This document shows positions 12,101 through 22,765 of a stretch of DNA of 64,000 bases, in pieces. The notes below the pieces were generated by a model. It saw nothing but the letters and a program-made list of their open reading frames with translations. It was not told the DNA's origin and did not search any database. The position numbers and the translations under genes are program-made. The DNA lies in contig CM067370.1 in NCBI GenBank assembly GCA_034401795.1, positions 53,990,880 through 54,054,879 on the forward strand. The letters run 5' to 3'. The DNA is from Chaetoderma sp. LZ-2023a (lineage: Eukaryota; Mollusca; Caudofoveata; Chaetodermatida; Chaetodermatidae). Every line of letters starts with the position of its first letter. The first letter of the stretch is position 1.

Positions 12101-12514
12101 ACCACTGGGGGAAACCCAACATAGATTTGTTCACAACGAACAAGAATGCGAAGATGACAACGTACGTCTCTCCGATTCCAGATCCAAGCGCTTAGGCAAC
12201 AGATGCATTAGCTATTAGTTGGGAGGGAATGTATGCATATGCATTCCCACCAGCAATCCTGATTCCAAAAGTTCTTCAGAAAATCAGGCAGGAGGAGTGA
12301 CAAGTGCTTCTGATCACCCCAAATTGGCCAAGCCAATCATGGTATACAGATCTTCTGGTCTGCAATCCGGTTCCTCTCCCTCTGATGGACAATATTATTT
12401 TCCAGGGCAAGTCCCTTCACAACAACTCGTCAATGTTCCAATTGACTGCGTGGATGTTGTCACGGAATCTAAAATTAAGGAGGCCTTTTCTGAGCAAGCA
12501 GCCATGTTTAGGGC

Positions 12515-13335
12515 AAAAGCCATAAGGGGGTTCAACCTCCAGAGCATATAACTAAAATCAATAGATTTGCAGAATGGTGCTTAAACAGAGATGTTAATCC
12601 AATGGATGCATCTATTCAGGTAGTAGCCGATTTCCTCTGTCACCTGTATGATGCCTATAGCCTCAAGCCTAACTCTATTGCTGGCTATAAGTCAGCTTTA
12701 ATGACAGTTATCCGTTGCTTCGCTGATAGGGGAAGTGATGAAGTTTGTTCATTGAACACTTTAATAAAAGACATGGGTAATCTAAGACCGAGAAATCCCC
12801 AAGTGATTCCATCTTGGAGTTTATCTCTAGTACTTCAAGTGCTAGCAGATAAACACTGAACCACTAAGTGCCATTTCTATGAAAATGTGGACACTTAAAA
12901 CTGGGTTTCTAATTGCTGCGGCCTTTGCAAGACGGAGAAGCGAGATTCATGCTTTATCCGCCAAGGCAGACCATTATGTGGTTACAGGGGAAGGCCTTAC
13001 GCGTCTACCTAGGATACATTTCATGGCTAAGAACCAGTCTTTGAAATATCCAGGTCAACCAATTATGTTACCAGCTTTGGCTAGGTTTGATCCTAATTCA
13101 AAAGCATGGTGTCCAGTCCACGCATTAAACAGGTACAAACAACGTACACAGGAATGGCGGACGGACCCATCCTCGTTTGTTTTGCCACAACTCCGCCACT
13201 GGTAAACAAGGTGACTTAGCCAAGGCTCACAGTGTCCATGGCATAGTGGCGTCCACGACCCTGTTTAACAGGGTGCCGGTGGATGACATTATGTCGGTAG
13301 CTCAGTGGCACTGTGAGTCAAGTTTTACCGACACC
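12515..13335 (+). pseudogene. Tyrosine recombinase region of DIRS copy B
   Basis: Counterpart of 5,980-6,804. The segment 12,602-12,859 is the SAM-like DNA-binding part and differs from copy A by a single residue. The A-R-R-R-S-E block lies near 12,930. Fossil. Confidence 0.75.
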
Positions 13336-13904
13336 ACTAATCCTCATGCCTTATCGATATTCAGAAGATGATTAGGTGTATATATTGTAGATAAGTTGCA
13401 CTTGCTGTCCTCAGACAGCACATTTTAATTGTGGAAACAAACACATATTTGTGTATCATATTTCCTTCACTGATGTGGACTGGATGGATACAGCTTTCAT
13501 GCATAATGTCAGTACTGCATTTTGTTCTTACATAATTTATTGTCACGATGTATTACCATTATTTAACAAGAATGTAATGGTACCTGTGTATTATGTGGTT
13601 CATTTATTGAGCGTATACGAGATGAAGTCTTTCATCTCGTGTCCTGTAGTATTTAGCACCAGTACTTAGAGAGCGTATGGGACATTGAGGTCATAGCTTC
13701 TCCTTTCCCAAAAGGATGGGGGGAGTGCGTTTGACATATGGTCATTCCTCTCACCATCGGTTGTGTTATCTGATGTTCAAATCATTGCCTGATTGTGTGT
13801 ATCACACAATTTCAGATGTTAGTGCTTCATGCATAAAAACCCGCAAGGGATGAGCTGGTCTTTTGACCTCGCCTCCCTCCCGCTAAATTCTCTTACGAAT
13901 TCTG
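13336..13904 (+). other. 3' non-coding part of DIRS copy B
   Basis: Present only after copy B because unit A ends before it. It contains short inverted stretches (for example TGTGTGTATCACACAATT near 13,795) but no recognisable domain. It leads into the 3' terminal inverted repeat. Confidence 0.5.
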
Positions 13905-14205
13905 GCAATATCATAGAGTGCTAGGGAGGTAAGTATATTTCTTGAAGTGAAGGAAACAAAATCATGGATTTCTTTTTTCACGACAGAGTAGTTATACTTA
14001 CCTCCCTAACATGGACCCGGCCTCTCCACCTCACAGAGGCTCGGTCTTCAGGCTTTTAAGTTGCATGTGTCGGCCAATAGTCAAGCTGGGGGATGAGTTG
14101 AGTGAAGGTCGAAATTTAGGAAATATCATAGAGTGTTAGGGAGGTAAGTATAACTACTCTCTCGGGAAAAAAAGAAATCCGTGATTTCGTTTATTTCACG
14201 GCAAC
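13905..14205. repeat. DIRS-type terminal repeats arranged as a fold-back
   Basis: ATATCATAGAGTGCTAGGG at about 13,911 is the inverted counterpart of the 5' terminus at 1,685-1,720. Right after it lies a second structure. The 25 bp at 13,987-14,011 (starting AGTAGTTATACTTACC) are the exact reverse complement of 14,134-14,158, and weaker inverted similarity extends outward to about 13,940 and 14,205. The outer part of this second structure also matches the 5' terminus over about 50 bp (14,101-14,153). The element end is therefore present twice, once inside a 120-bp-loop palindrome. Confidence 0.7.
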
Positions 14206-14222
14206 CATACAAGAAATCCGCT

Positions 14223-14293
14223 GAACATTTTGAAATTAATTTGACTGGAAGATGTTGCTGCCTAACAGTCAAATTAATTTCAAAATATTCAAC
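14223..14293. repeat. Fold-back element, family FB-II, well preserved
   Basis: TTTTGAAATTAATTTGACTG is followed, after a short loop with ATGTTGCTGCCTAA, by its inverse CAGTCAAATTAATTTCAAAA. The 20-bp arms are perfectly complementary. This is the core unit of the FB-II family. Confidence 0.85.
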
Positions 14294-14454
14294 AGAATAA
14301 GTTGTATATCATAAAGAATTTACTTATTCAGGGATTTGTCGGTTAAAGGAATGTTGCTGAACATCTTCCCATCAGTCTTGCCGGATGTCCGTCTATTGTG
14401 GAGACCTGATCTCAAAAAATTTTTAACTTACACTTGCAATATCTTTCGCTTGAT

Positions 14455-14640
14455 ATATTATGGGCAAAAAATTATTTTTGCAACGTTACCAGTAAAATGA
14501 TTAGCTTGTTTATCGAGCCAGGAATTTCAGTTGCATGTTTTCAGAAATAGACTTCTCGGGGCCTGTAATTGACCATTCCTCAAGACAGCTGCAGACACCT
14601 GTTTTCGCCGGCTTGACCATTCGAGAGTTAAGACTGGTGG
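14455..14640. repeat. Fold-back element, family FB-I, diverged copy
   Basis: Arms with CAACGTTACCAGT, a centre near TTATCGAGCC and the TTTTCAGAAATAGACTTCTC arm match the FB-I layout, with more decay than at 14,755-14,960. Confidence 0.6.
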
Positions 14641-14754
14641 TCAGAAAACCAAATGTCTTAGAGACTGTCATCATTTGTCTGCAAACATTCTGTAGCATGT
14701 CACTTGTATTGCAAGAGAACATCTCTATAGTGACTAACTGTTTGTGGTCACTTA

Positions 14755-14960
14755 ACCTTCAACACTCAAGCCGGCCAAAAAATGGCTTCTGCAATCTTCT
14801 TAGGAAATGTCCATTTGCAGACCAAGAGACTATTTTTGATAATTTACCACTGGAGTGACTGGCTCGATAACATAGCCAGTCATTCTGGTGTTAATGTTTA
14901 AAAAATCTCTTTGGTCTGCAAATGGCCATTTTCTATGAGAAACTTGAAATTTTCTTAGTT
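14755..14960. repeat. Fold-back element, family FB-I, copy 4
   Basis: Starts CAAGCCGGCCAAAA, then TCCATTTGCAGACCAAGAG, TTACCACTGGAGTGACTGG, centre GGCTCGATAACATAGCC and the inverted arms ending in TTGGTCTGCAAATGGCC. The outer GCCGGC part also appears inverted at about 14,608, so the complete element may be longer than the core palindrome. Confidence 0.75.
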
Positions 14961-14975
14961 AAATTTAAGGGTTAA

Positions 14976-15128
<153 letters not shown>

Positions 15129-15249
15129 TGAGGTTAAATCACTGTCCTCTTACAGTATAATGCATTGCAAGTGGTGAGATGGAAGAAGCTTAAATTACTG
15201 AGTATAGAAGGAATAACATGAGTGAGTGAACATACAGTTAGATTGGACA

Positions 15250-15450
15250 AACAAGTTGTAACCTTAATGGACAAGAAAAAAGTGGATGTCCATTTGCAGG
15301 CGAACAGACTTTTTTTGAAAATTTATCATTGGCTCAGTTATCGAGTCATGCATTTCAGTTGTCAATTTTCAAAAATTGTATGTTCTTGGCCTAGAAATAA
15401 ACTCCTCAAGACAACTGCAGGGGCAAATTTTTGGTGGCTTGATTATTAAA
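15250..15450. repeat. Fold-back element, family FB-I, diverged copy
   Basis: Carries TGTCCATTTGCAGGCGAACAG, here with its partner arm strongly decayed, and a centre GGCTCAGTTATCGAGTC. Outer part with CTCCTCAAGACAACTGCAG matches 14,578-14,600. Confidence 0.55.
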
Positions 15451-15484
15451 TACTAAGTCAATCAGGTCAGAAATTACTTCTGTA

Positions 15485-15610
15485 CATTTCCAGGACATTA
15501 GAATAGTACTTTTAGAAAAACTTCTACTGGAATGACTGGCTCGATAACCGAAGCAAGGATTTCAGTGATATTTGTAAAATATTCTCTTCGCCTGAAAGTA
15601 TATATGTTCT
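15485..15610. repeat. Fold-back element, family FB-I, partial copy
   Basis: Centre GGCTCGATAACCGAAGC with ACTGGAATGACT on its left and a shortened right arm. Confidence 0.55.
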
Positions 15611-15906
15611 ATAGTTTTCTAGTCTAATTCACTATTAATGGCTTAATTTTTCAATCAACCTTGCTCAAGAAATCGCTTGTCTTGTGGTATGACTTCTCAT
15701 ATTAAGTTTTTCTTAGCAGTGGCGTACCTAGCTTTCTCATCATTCCTCCTTGCAATGCAATATATGGCGGACAGTGCTACTTTAACAAAGCTTTTTCATT
15801 CATAGGTTACAGTTATCAGTGGAAACAGGCTTGAAAATTTGAAATGTAGTAGCTTTGAAGACTAAATCTATTTATTCTAACAAGCTTTCACACATTATAA
15901 ATGTTC

Positions 15907-16264
15907 TTCATCAGGGAGTGAGTTTCATCAGGGAATGGCCTCCAGCAGGGAATGTCCTTCATCAGGGAATCTATTTCATTAGGGAATGTCCTTCATCAGG
16001 GAATGTCCTTCATCAGGGAATGTGATTCATCAGTGAATCTGATTCATCAGGGAATGAGCTTCATCAGGGAATGAGCTTCATCAGGGAATGTGATTCATCA
16101 GGGAATGAGCTTCATCAGGTAATGTCCTTAATCAGTGAATGTGATTCATCAGGGAATATGATTCATCAGGGAATGTCCTTTATCAGGGAACGTCCTTCAT
16201 CAGGGAATGTCCTTCATCACCGAATGAGCTTAATCAGGCAATCTGATTCATCAAGGAATGTGAA
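15907..16264 (+). repeat. 17-bp minisatellite
   Basis: About 21 copies of a 17-bp unit of the form TTCATCAGGGAATGTCC, with the last bases varying between three subtypes (TCC, TGA, AGC) that alternate irregularly. Open frames across it are a by-product of the period and not a gene. Confidence 0.95.
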
Positions 16265-16310
16265 ACACATTTAATGTGCAAAAGTGTGTCAAAATAAATA
16301 TAGTTAGTTT

Positions 16311-16522
16311 TAACTGTCTGCTTGCTGAATTTCTACAGACTAAATTTTCCATGGGGTTTAACTGTGGACCTACTGAATATTTTGACAACAATTTGACTGA
16401 AAGTGGTTGGTGGGTAGGTCACCAACAACTTTTAGTCAAATTGTTTTTAAAATAATTCACAGGTTCAGAGTTAGTACCCATTGAAAATTATTGACTTGTG
16501 GCTTGCAGCAGCGAGACAGTTA
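16311..16522. repeat. Long FB-II fold-back element, copy 1
   Basis: A palindrome of about 212 bp. TAACTGTCTG on the left pairs with AGACAGTTA on the right. Internal layers AATTT(C/T)..ATGGG and CCTACTGAATATTTTGAC pair with their inverses. The core contains ATTTGACTGAAAG and its inverse around a GGTGGG/CACC loop. It shows that the short FB-II cores elsewhere are remnants of a longer element. Confidence 0.8.
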
Positions 16523-16598
16523 ATTAAAATGTACCTACTATCAGTACTTTACACTCTGTTATTATCATTATTACCAGCCTAAAATGGCTAGTACAAAT

Positions 16599-16807
16599 TT
16601 AGCTGTCTGACTGCTGCAAGCCACCAGACAGTAATTTCAATGGGTAATAACTAGACCTGCTGGATATTCTGAAAACAATTTGACTGAAAGTTATTGGTGG
16701 CTTAGCCACCAACAACTTTTAGTCAGTGTTTTCAAAATATTCAGCATATCTAGAGTTAACCCCTGTAGAAATTGTAGTCTGCAGAAATTCATCAGGCAGA
16801 CAGTTAA
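16599..16807. repeat. Long FB-II fold-back element, copy 2 (inverted relative to copy 1)
   Basis: Same layers as 16,311-16,522. The asymmetric end word CTGCTGCAAGCCAC lies on its left, whereas copy 1 has the complementary word on its right, so the two copies face each other across about 75 bp. Confidence 0.8.
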
Positions 16808-16809
16808 CA

Positions 16810-18030
16810 TATCAGTGGTTTTTCTGATAGATAGATTATTCTGTGAATATTGATCGCTTATCAGCTACAAATGATACAATGATAAATGAATGAATCTTCT
16901 TAATAATTTATTCAATGCTGTATCATATTAGAGAATATCGATGATTGTCAACTTTAGAGAATTTGATATTATTGTAAATTCAGCGGGAATGTATTTTCTG
17001 AATAATCTTGTCCCTGATTATGTACATTGCTGATTGTTTGAATCTACAGTGACTTAAATTTAAAACAGAGATGAGAAAATTCTTGTTCTATGAGGTAAAT
17101 GTAATTATTTCTTTACGATAACTATAACTTATGAATTCACCCATTTCATTCTGAATGTGTATAATAGTTACTCCTTGAGTATTCTCATTCTGAATGTATG
17201 TTTATCCACATTCAATCGAATTTTAAGTTTTCCGGCTTTTCTGGAATCTCACTTTCTATGACACTCAGAATGAAATGGATTAAGCTTTGTCATGTCAGAG
17301 AATGATAGCTGCTGAGAATGATGCTTTGACCTGAAGCTCAGTTGTTGAGGTGGTCAAAACTGATAATGTAGCAGCTACAAATGTGATCTATTTATTTATT
17401 ATGTTGACATTTTTTTCATATTTTAACAAAGAGAATTTAATTCTAATAATATAATTTATATAAAAGAGTATATTGCCTTGAATTGTGTTGATTTCGTCTC
17501 TGACCATATACAACCCACTTCCGCCATGCATTCACACTTATCAGGATAATGAAATGTATATTTAACTACATGTATAATACACTTGGACCATCCGTGTGTC
17601 TGTTTTCTATTTCAAATAATACTTACCAGATGTACTATTATGATAATGTCCTATTATCTAACTTGTGCTAAAAATAAACAATAAATCTTTGCAGTCTCCA
17701 TGGAGCTGCATATTCTGAGTCTAGGAAATACCCAGAGCCCTAGCTTCTGAGTCATTTCCCGGGTACAGACAGATTCATCCTATTTTACTTCGTAAAATCT
17801 GTTCTAGTAATTTGCTCTGCAAATTTTCATGTATTTTCATGCAATAAAGTGCTGTTTGGATTACTCATAGAAGTAATCATGAATGGAAAAGGGAAGTTGT
17901 TACAGGGGCAGGTTGTATTGCTCTGGAAAACATGCATATTTGTCATAAATTTTTTGTAAAATTTCCGAATTTCGGCATGTTCTAAAATCCTCGCCATTGT
18001 TGGTGTCACTGTGGTACTCGCTTTCCTTAT
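16810..18030. other. AT-rich stretch without recognised features
   Basis: Contains a short region around 17,130-17,290 where TTCATTCTGAATGT-type words recur in both orientations. Otherwise no coding region, RNA gene or known repeat is recognised. Confidence 0.5.
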
Positions 18031-18039
18031 AAGTATATT

Positions 18040-19300
18040 CGGGTCATGTCAAAGTGGCTTCAAATGTGGGCGCCGCTGCACAGACATTGTATATGCTCAA
18101 AGCATGCTTGTGTCAGTAGTCATGTCCAAACACTGGGATTCCCACAAAATGGGTATTGACATGTCACGAACCTTCGACACAATTAAACGCTCAAAGATCC
18201 TAGATGTACTACACTAGGCCAATTGCAATGAAGATGAGCTACGACTAGTGAGACTACTGCTTGCAGACACCAAGCTGAGAGTACGAGTCAAGTCAGTGAA
18301 GTCTGTAGAGTTTGAGACATCAATTGGCTCCCCACAGGGATATGGTCTCTCTCCGGTGCTTTTCATCTGCTACCTTGCTGCCGCATTGAAATCTGTGCGG
18401 GAAAGTTCCACAAGACCAAACCCCCAATGTCAATACTGAGTATGTCACTAGAGATAGAATATGTTGACGATGTGGACTTTATAGACGAGGAAAAGAAACC
18501 CCTTGACGAACTTCTCCCAATAGCTGCAAGCATACTAAAAATTTTAATCTCTGTATGAATCCAAAACAGGGTTCACCTACATATACCTATCTACAAAGCA
18601 TGAAACTAAAGAAAATGACGATTCACTCTGTGGCGGTGAACCATGGAGGAAAAGTAAAATCCTGGGCTCACTGGTTTGCGGTACTGCTGACATTGCTGCA
18701 TGCTGCATCATGGGGAACATAGCTTTCCAGTCCTTCTGGAAGCTATGGATTCGTAGATCAAAGATGCCCTTGATAAAAAGACTACATTTATACAATGCAA
18801 CCTGCGTATCCTTGATGATGTATAACAGCTGGGCAGCCCCAAAGGCGGGTCTGGACAAACGTGACACATGCCACCACAAACACCTATGCACCATCGCTGG
18901 ACACCGATGGCCAGACAGCATAATTTCCAGCGATACACTATACAAGATCTGTAATACGTCGCCGCTGTCTGTAAAAGTGGCCCAGCAAAGATGGTCCATG
19001 TTTGGCCATGTGCTAAGGATACCAGAAGACACACCAGCACAGGGAGCCTTGGAATTTGCCTTACTCGGAGCCAGCAAATACAGAGCCAGGAGAAGACATC
19101 ATTGCATAAATCTGCTAAGCGTGCTACGAGGTGACCTCAAGAAAGCAGGACTCTGTACACTCAAGTCAAGAATGGACCTGAGGAAGCTAAGGATTTGGGC
19201 TGAGGACAAGACACAGTGGGAAAAAGCGAAGAAGGAATGATTGCAGCTGTAGGATGTTTCTACTACTACAGCTGCAGAATACAGTAATCATACATACATA
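18040..19300 (+). mobile_element. Non-LTR (LINE) retrotransposon remnant, RT and C-terminal part
   Basis: Encodes a degraded reverse transcriptase. Q-S-G-F-K-C-G-R-R with T-D-I-V-Y-A-Q (about 18,050-18,100) is the finger block. M-G-I-D-M-S-R-T-F-D (about 18,150) holds the first catalytic Asp region. G-S-P-Q-G near 18,330 and E-Y-V-D-D near 18,460 are the core boxes. The C-terminal part (18,710-19,240) keeps a W-S-M-F-G-H-V-L-R motif typical of LINE C-termini. The element is 5'-truncated and carries several stops and frame changes (stop at about 18,215; frame changes near 18,430 and 18,560). A second 3' fragment of the same family lies at 34,372-34,645. Clade not assigned. Confidence 0.75.
19243..19275 (+). 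other. 3'-terminal stem-loop of the LINE
   Basis: GCAGCTGTAG (19,243-19,252) and CTACAGCTGC (19,266-19,275) form a perfect 10-bp stem with a 13-base loop immediately before the ATACAGTAATCATACATA tail. The copy at 34,585 retains it with two changes. It could be the RT recognition hairpin of this LINE. Confidence 0.55.
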
Positions 19301-19469
19301 TTCGGGTGCCAGTTTAACTCATTATCGATTCCAATTCCTCTTTCAAGTTGAATGCGCTCTGAGCCCAGATGGTGGCACCATGTGTTGTCGTTTTGAATTG
19401 TTACGGTGTATCCTAGCACTCACTTTATATACCCTGCCAAAAAATATGGCATGGTATTATGTAATGGCA

Positions 19470-20045
19470 GGCGGGCAGGCGGGCGGGTGGGCAGGTGTAC
19501 AGGCGGCAGAGTTGTTTCCAGATGATAACTCTGTTACCATTTGTCGGATCACATTGAAACTTCATAGGGTGGATGGACTAGATTTGGGGAAGACACCTAT
19601 CGAAATCGACGATGATCCAAGACCACCAGCGTCCATCTTGAAAATTGGTTTCCGGATGATAACTCCGTTAATGTTTATTGGATCGCTTTGAAACTTCATA
19701 AAGTGGTTGGACTAGGTCTGGGAAAGAAACCTATTGAAATCAACAATGATCCGAAATCCAAGATGGCCACCAGCCACCAGTGGCCATCTTGAAAATTGGT
19801 TTCCAGATGATAACTCTGCTGCCATCTTGAAAGTTGGTTTCTGGATGATATCTCTGTTACCATTTATTGGATCATTTAATAGGGTTGTTGGAATATGTCT
19901 GGTGAAGAAACGTATAGAAATTTACAATAATCCGAAATCCAATATGGCCACCAGTCAGCGGCAGCCATCTTGAAAATTGGTTTCTGGATGATACCTCCTT
20001 GACCGTTTAACGGATCGCTTTGACACTTCATAAGGATGTCTGGTC
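19470..20045. repeat. Tandem repeat of about 140 bp
   Basis: The phrase TTTCCAGATGATAACTC (or close variants) recurs at about 19,514, 19,649, 19,800, 19,837 and 19,978. Each recurrence is followed by a GGATC(A/G)CTTTGAAACTTCAT and CCTAT(T/C)GAAAT(C/T) series and a CCATCTTGAAAATTGG end. The unit near 19,800 is only about 37 bp, an internal deletion. A GGCGGGCAGGCGGGCGGG run precedes the array. Confidence 0.8.
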
Positions 20046-20239
20046 TGGGTCTGAGGAAGAAATAAATATTTTCTGATAGCTCTCATTCATTGATTTGTCA
20101 TCATGGTGAGGTATTATGTGATGTTTGCGGAGCTCTTATTTGGTGTTGGCTCTCGTTTTTATTAGCGAGGGTGTTTCTAGAACATCGCCTTGTTATTTGG
20201 ACTCTGTTTATCTTAGATAGTAGAGTTCTTTCAATATCT

Positions 20240-20870
20240 AAGTAAACGCTAAGTTTTGTCTTAGCTGTTTTAATAATAGTTTTCTTAGATTATTTACTAG
20301 TTTAATTCTGGACCACCAGAATGGTTTGAGGGGATTACCAATCTGCGTGATTGATGCGAATGGGATCCATAATATGAAGTTGATGGGTCCAATAAGATTC
20401 ATGATCCTTGCGTGAAGCGGTTGCTTCATGGCTATCGGGATCGTGACGAAGTACTTCAATGGTTCTGTATGGGATACAGGTGGCATCGTGTCTTGCTTGG
20501 TTGAAATGGTTAGCTACAGGTGTGTCTGTTGTTTTTGACATCTCTGTAGTGTTCCTTGATCCTGATTTGGAACTTTCGCTTAGTTTCGCCTACATGTTGT
20601 TTTTTGCAGAGTGAGCATGTGAGTAGGTAAACTACATAGCGAGTAATGCAGTAAGTTTTTACTTTGCTCCTTCCTGTATTTGAGGTGTGTGTGTGAGCTT
20701 TGAAAACGGTGGTGTTTTTGCAGAAATTGCAATTAGTCTAGGACATGGGTCAATTCTGTTGGCGACGGTGCTGCCTTGGAAACCCTTAGTTTTGGGGTAA
20801 GAGAAATCTGTCCTGACTAGGTGGTCTTTAAATGTTCTGTTCCTCAAATTATATACTAGTTTACTCTAGT
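20240..20870 (-). mobile_element. Penelope-like element remnant with GIY-YIG endonuclease
   Basis: Minus-strand translation gives Y-V-V-Y-L-L-T-C-S-L-C-K-K-Q-H-V-G-E-T-K-R-K-F at about 20,640-20,570. This is the GIY-YIG nuclease core in the form used by Penelope-like elements. It is followed, after a frame change near 20,525, by P-V-A-N-H-F-N-Q-A-R-H and a conserved D-H-E-S-Y-W-T-H-Q-L block (about 20,510-20,380). Upstream (20,847-20,659) lies the K-T-K-G-F-Q-G-S linker that precedes the nuclease in this group. The RT half is absent, so it is a truncated copy with no function left. The nuclease normally nicks target DNA to prime reverse transcription. Confidence 0.75.
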
Positions 20871-20949
20871 GATTCTAATTAATCAGGATTTTGATAAATT
20901 TTCAGGCGATTTTATGTTTTTGTGTGCGCGGTAGCTGCTGAGTTAGTCA

Positions 20950-22765
20950 GCGTTTTAATTGTTTATTTTCCATCTTATAGAAAGTTAAGGGGCAGGGTAA
21001 GGCCCCGCCGGATACACTTTGCAAGAAGTGTAATCGGTTCATGAAGAGAAAATTCACCAGTCATTGTGTATCCCGGGCCAACAGCAAAGTGGGGGTGCCG
21101 TTCGATTTCTGTGCTATGTGGTTGTCGGAGCTCATGACAGAATTTGATTCATACCCAGATGTATTAAATTTCTGTTTTTCTGTAGAAAGGTCAAACTTTT
21201 AACGAGGCTTGTCTGGGTTTTTTCTTTAGGAAATCATGTTTGATTGTACCCACACATTTTGAAAAAACAGGAGTGAAATTGTAATCGCCTCCGTCTGTCC
21301 ATCCGGATATCCTGGACATATATCTGAAACCATTTGGTGAAAATCAATCAAATTTATTGTGAGTTAGTCATATGGTAGCGAATTGCAAGACAACATTTAC
21401 ATTAAGCTCCGCCCCCACAGTGTGTGTGTGCGTGCGTGTGTGTTTGTTGCGGTAGAGTAGGCAGTATCGTGAGAGACAGAGGTATGCGAGCGGATGAAGC
21501 GGCGATGTTGGGCCTTGAACAGCATCTCAACACGTGTATGAATGCGCAGCACTGGGCATCTTGGTGGCCCAGTTCAAGTCCATGTTTCAGTCTCCAGCAG
21601 ACATCAGCCATTCCGACTATGCTGCCGGTAGGTCAACCAATCGGTGGTCCTCTACCTACTGTGGAGGAAGTCGCACCCACCTTCCCTCACATGTCGGGCA
21701 TAGATCCAACTCCTGGTGAGGAGGAAATGCTGCTGATGGAGGATTATGTGCGTATGCCCGAGTTGACGCCAATTGTAGAGCCATGTAGACCCCTTCGAAT
21801 TGAAAGCCGGGTCGGATCTCAGCACGGGTCATCACTGAACACTTCTTCATCCAAGGGTGAGAAAGAAGATGAAAACGGTAGTCCTATGGCCAAGTTTTCA
21901 TTCTATTCAAAAGCCGAGTGTGTACAGGGCCTGCAATGGATGGCCAATCGACTATGATTGCATCCTAACCAGGGTTCTGAGTGTGACCCAGCAATGGAAC
22001 AGATTCTAGAGTGAGTGGCTAGCACTCTGTCTAGTGGTACATCGACCATGTCTGTTCTTCTCTTGGACGAACAAACAACTGATATGCTTGAGTTTGGCGC
22101 GTATCAGTTTGTCTAGCTGGAGTTTTCTTTGCCAAGGCCTCCAGTGGCCTTCGGATCAGGGTCCATATTCCCAAGAAGTCAAGAAGTTGTATCATCAGTA
22201 CGCTCGGATTCCTCACCTGTCGATGAAGGAACGAGAAGCACTGAATAGACCCTTAGCGGGGAAGTCGTACTGGTGGCATATGGGGCACTGGGAGCCATAA
22301 ATCTTGACCCAAGTGTATCAGTGTTTTTTCAAACACCAATGACCGCAAATTGCTTGCAGAATCCAGCCATTGGAGACAAACTACAACTGTTCTCAAGCCG
22401 GTGGGAACAGGTCATGTTAGACTCTAGTCTGTCATTGGCTAGGAAAAGGATACAAACTAGATTGGCTTATCCAAGAGTTTTTTGTTCCGTTAACTAGGAC
22501 GTCAGTTTGGACTCCCATTCCAAGGGAGAAAAATGGTTTAAAAGTCATTCGCTCAGAAAACAACGATTTAAGGACGAATGCTATTCATTTAGTCAGCGAT
22601 CGAGCCTCCCAAGTCACTGAACGGGTTTATTCATTCACCCAAGTTTCAGATGAAAATGGTAGTGGCAGTGATGACGGGATTGAGAAAAGGCATGTGAGCC
22701 GTTTCAATCGATCTGAAAGATGCGTATTATCATATTTTCCTATGTCAATTCATTTTTAGCTCCAC
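20950..22765 (+). mobile_element. DIRS-like element, 5' part (fossil C)
   Basis: Begins with a Cys-rich start (L-C-K-K-C-N-R-F-M-K-R-K-F near 21,020) that parallels the gag-like start of copies A and B. It continues with acidic gag-like sequence (21,424-21,957). It ends inside the RT at the block V-S-I-D-L-K-D-A-Y-Y-H (near 22,705-22,740). A different, more diverged DIRS lineage than copies A and B. Broken, with the rest of RT and the recombinase missing here. The matching 3' part probably lies at 29,180-29,770. Confidence 0.65.

Larger units (their letters stand above)
6805..13335 (+). repeat. Tandem duplication, unit B
   Basis: Second head-to-tail copy of the unit at 1,061-6,804. It starts at CTTGCCACTAAAGCG (6,805). 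Similarity to unit A ends at about 13,335, just after GTCAAGTTTTACCGAC. Net length difference is explained by the roughly 0.8-kb insertion at 7,726-8,539 and the shorter TTA array. Confidence 0.9.
7411..13960 (+). mobile_element. DIRS-like retrotransposon, copy B (fossil)
   Basis: Same family and layout as copy A but with its 3' part retained: inverted terminal repeat at about 7,411-7,484, gag-like start (8,737), RT (about 10,850-11,660), RNase H (about 11,830-12,100), tyrosine recombinase (about 12,515-13,335), a 3' non-coding stretch and a 3' inverted terminal repeat at about 13,905-13,957. It is interrupted by an insertion at 7,726-8,539. Broken in several places, like copy A, and shares most of its differences from an active element with copy A. 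So the element was already dead or dying when the segment duplicated. Confidence 0.8.

Noticed and set aside
16071-16274. Open frame with M-S-F-I-R-E-C-D-S-S-G repeats
   Set aside because: Translation of the 17-bp minisatellite; 17 is not a multiple of three, so the period of the peptide only reflects three frames in turn.
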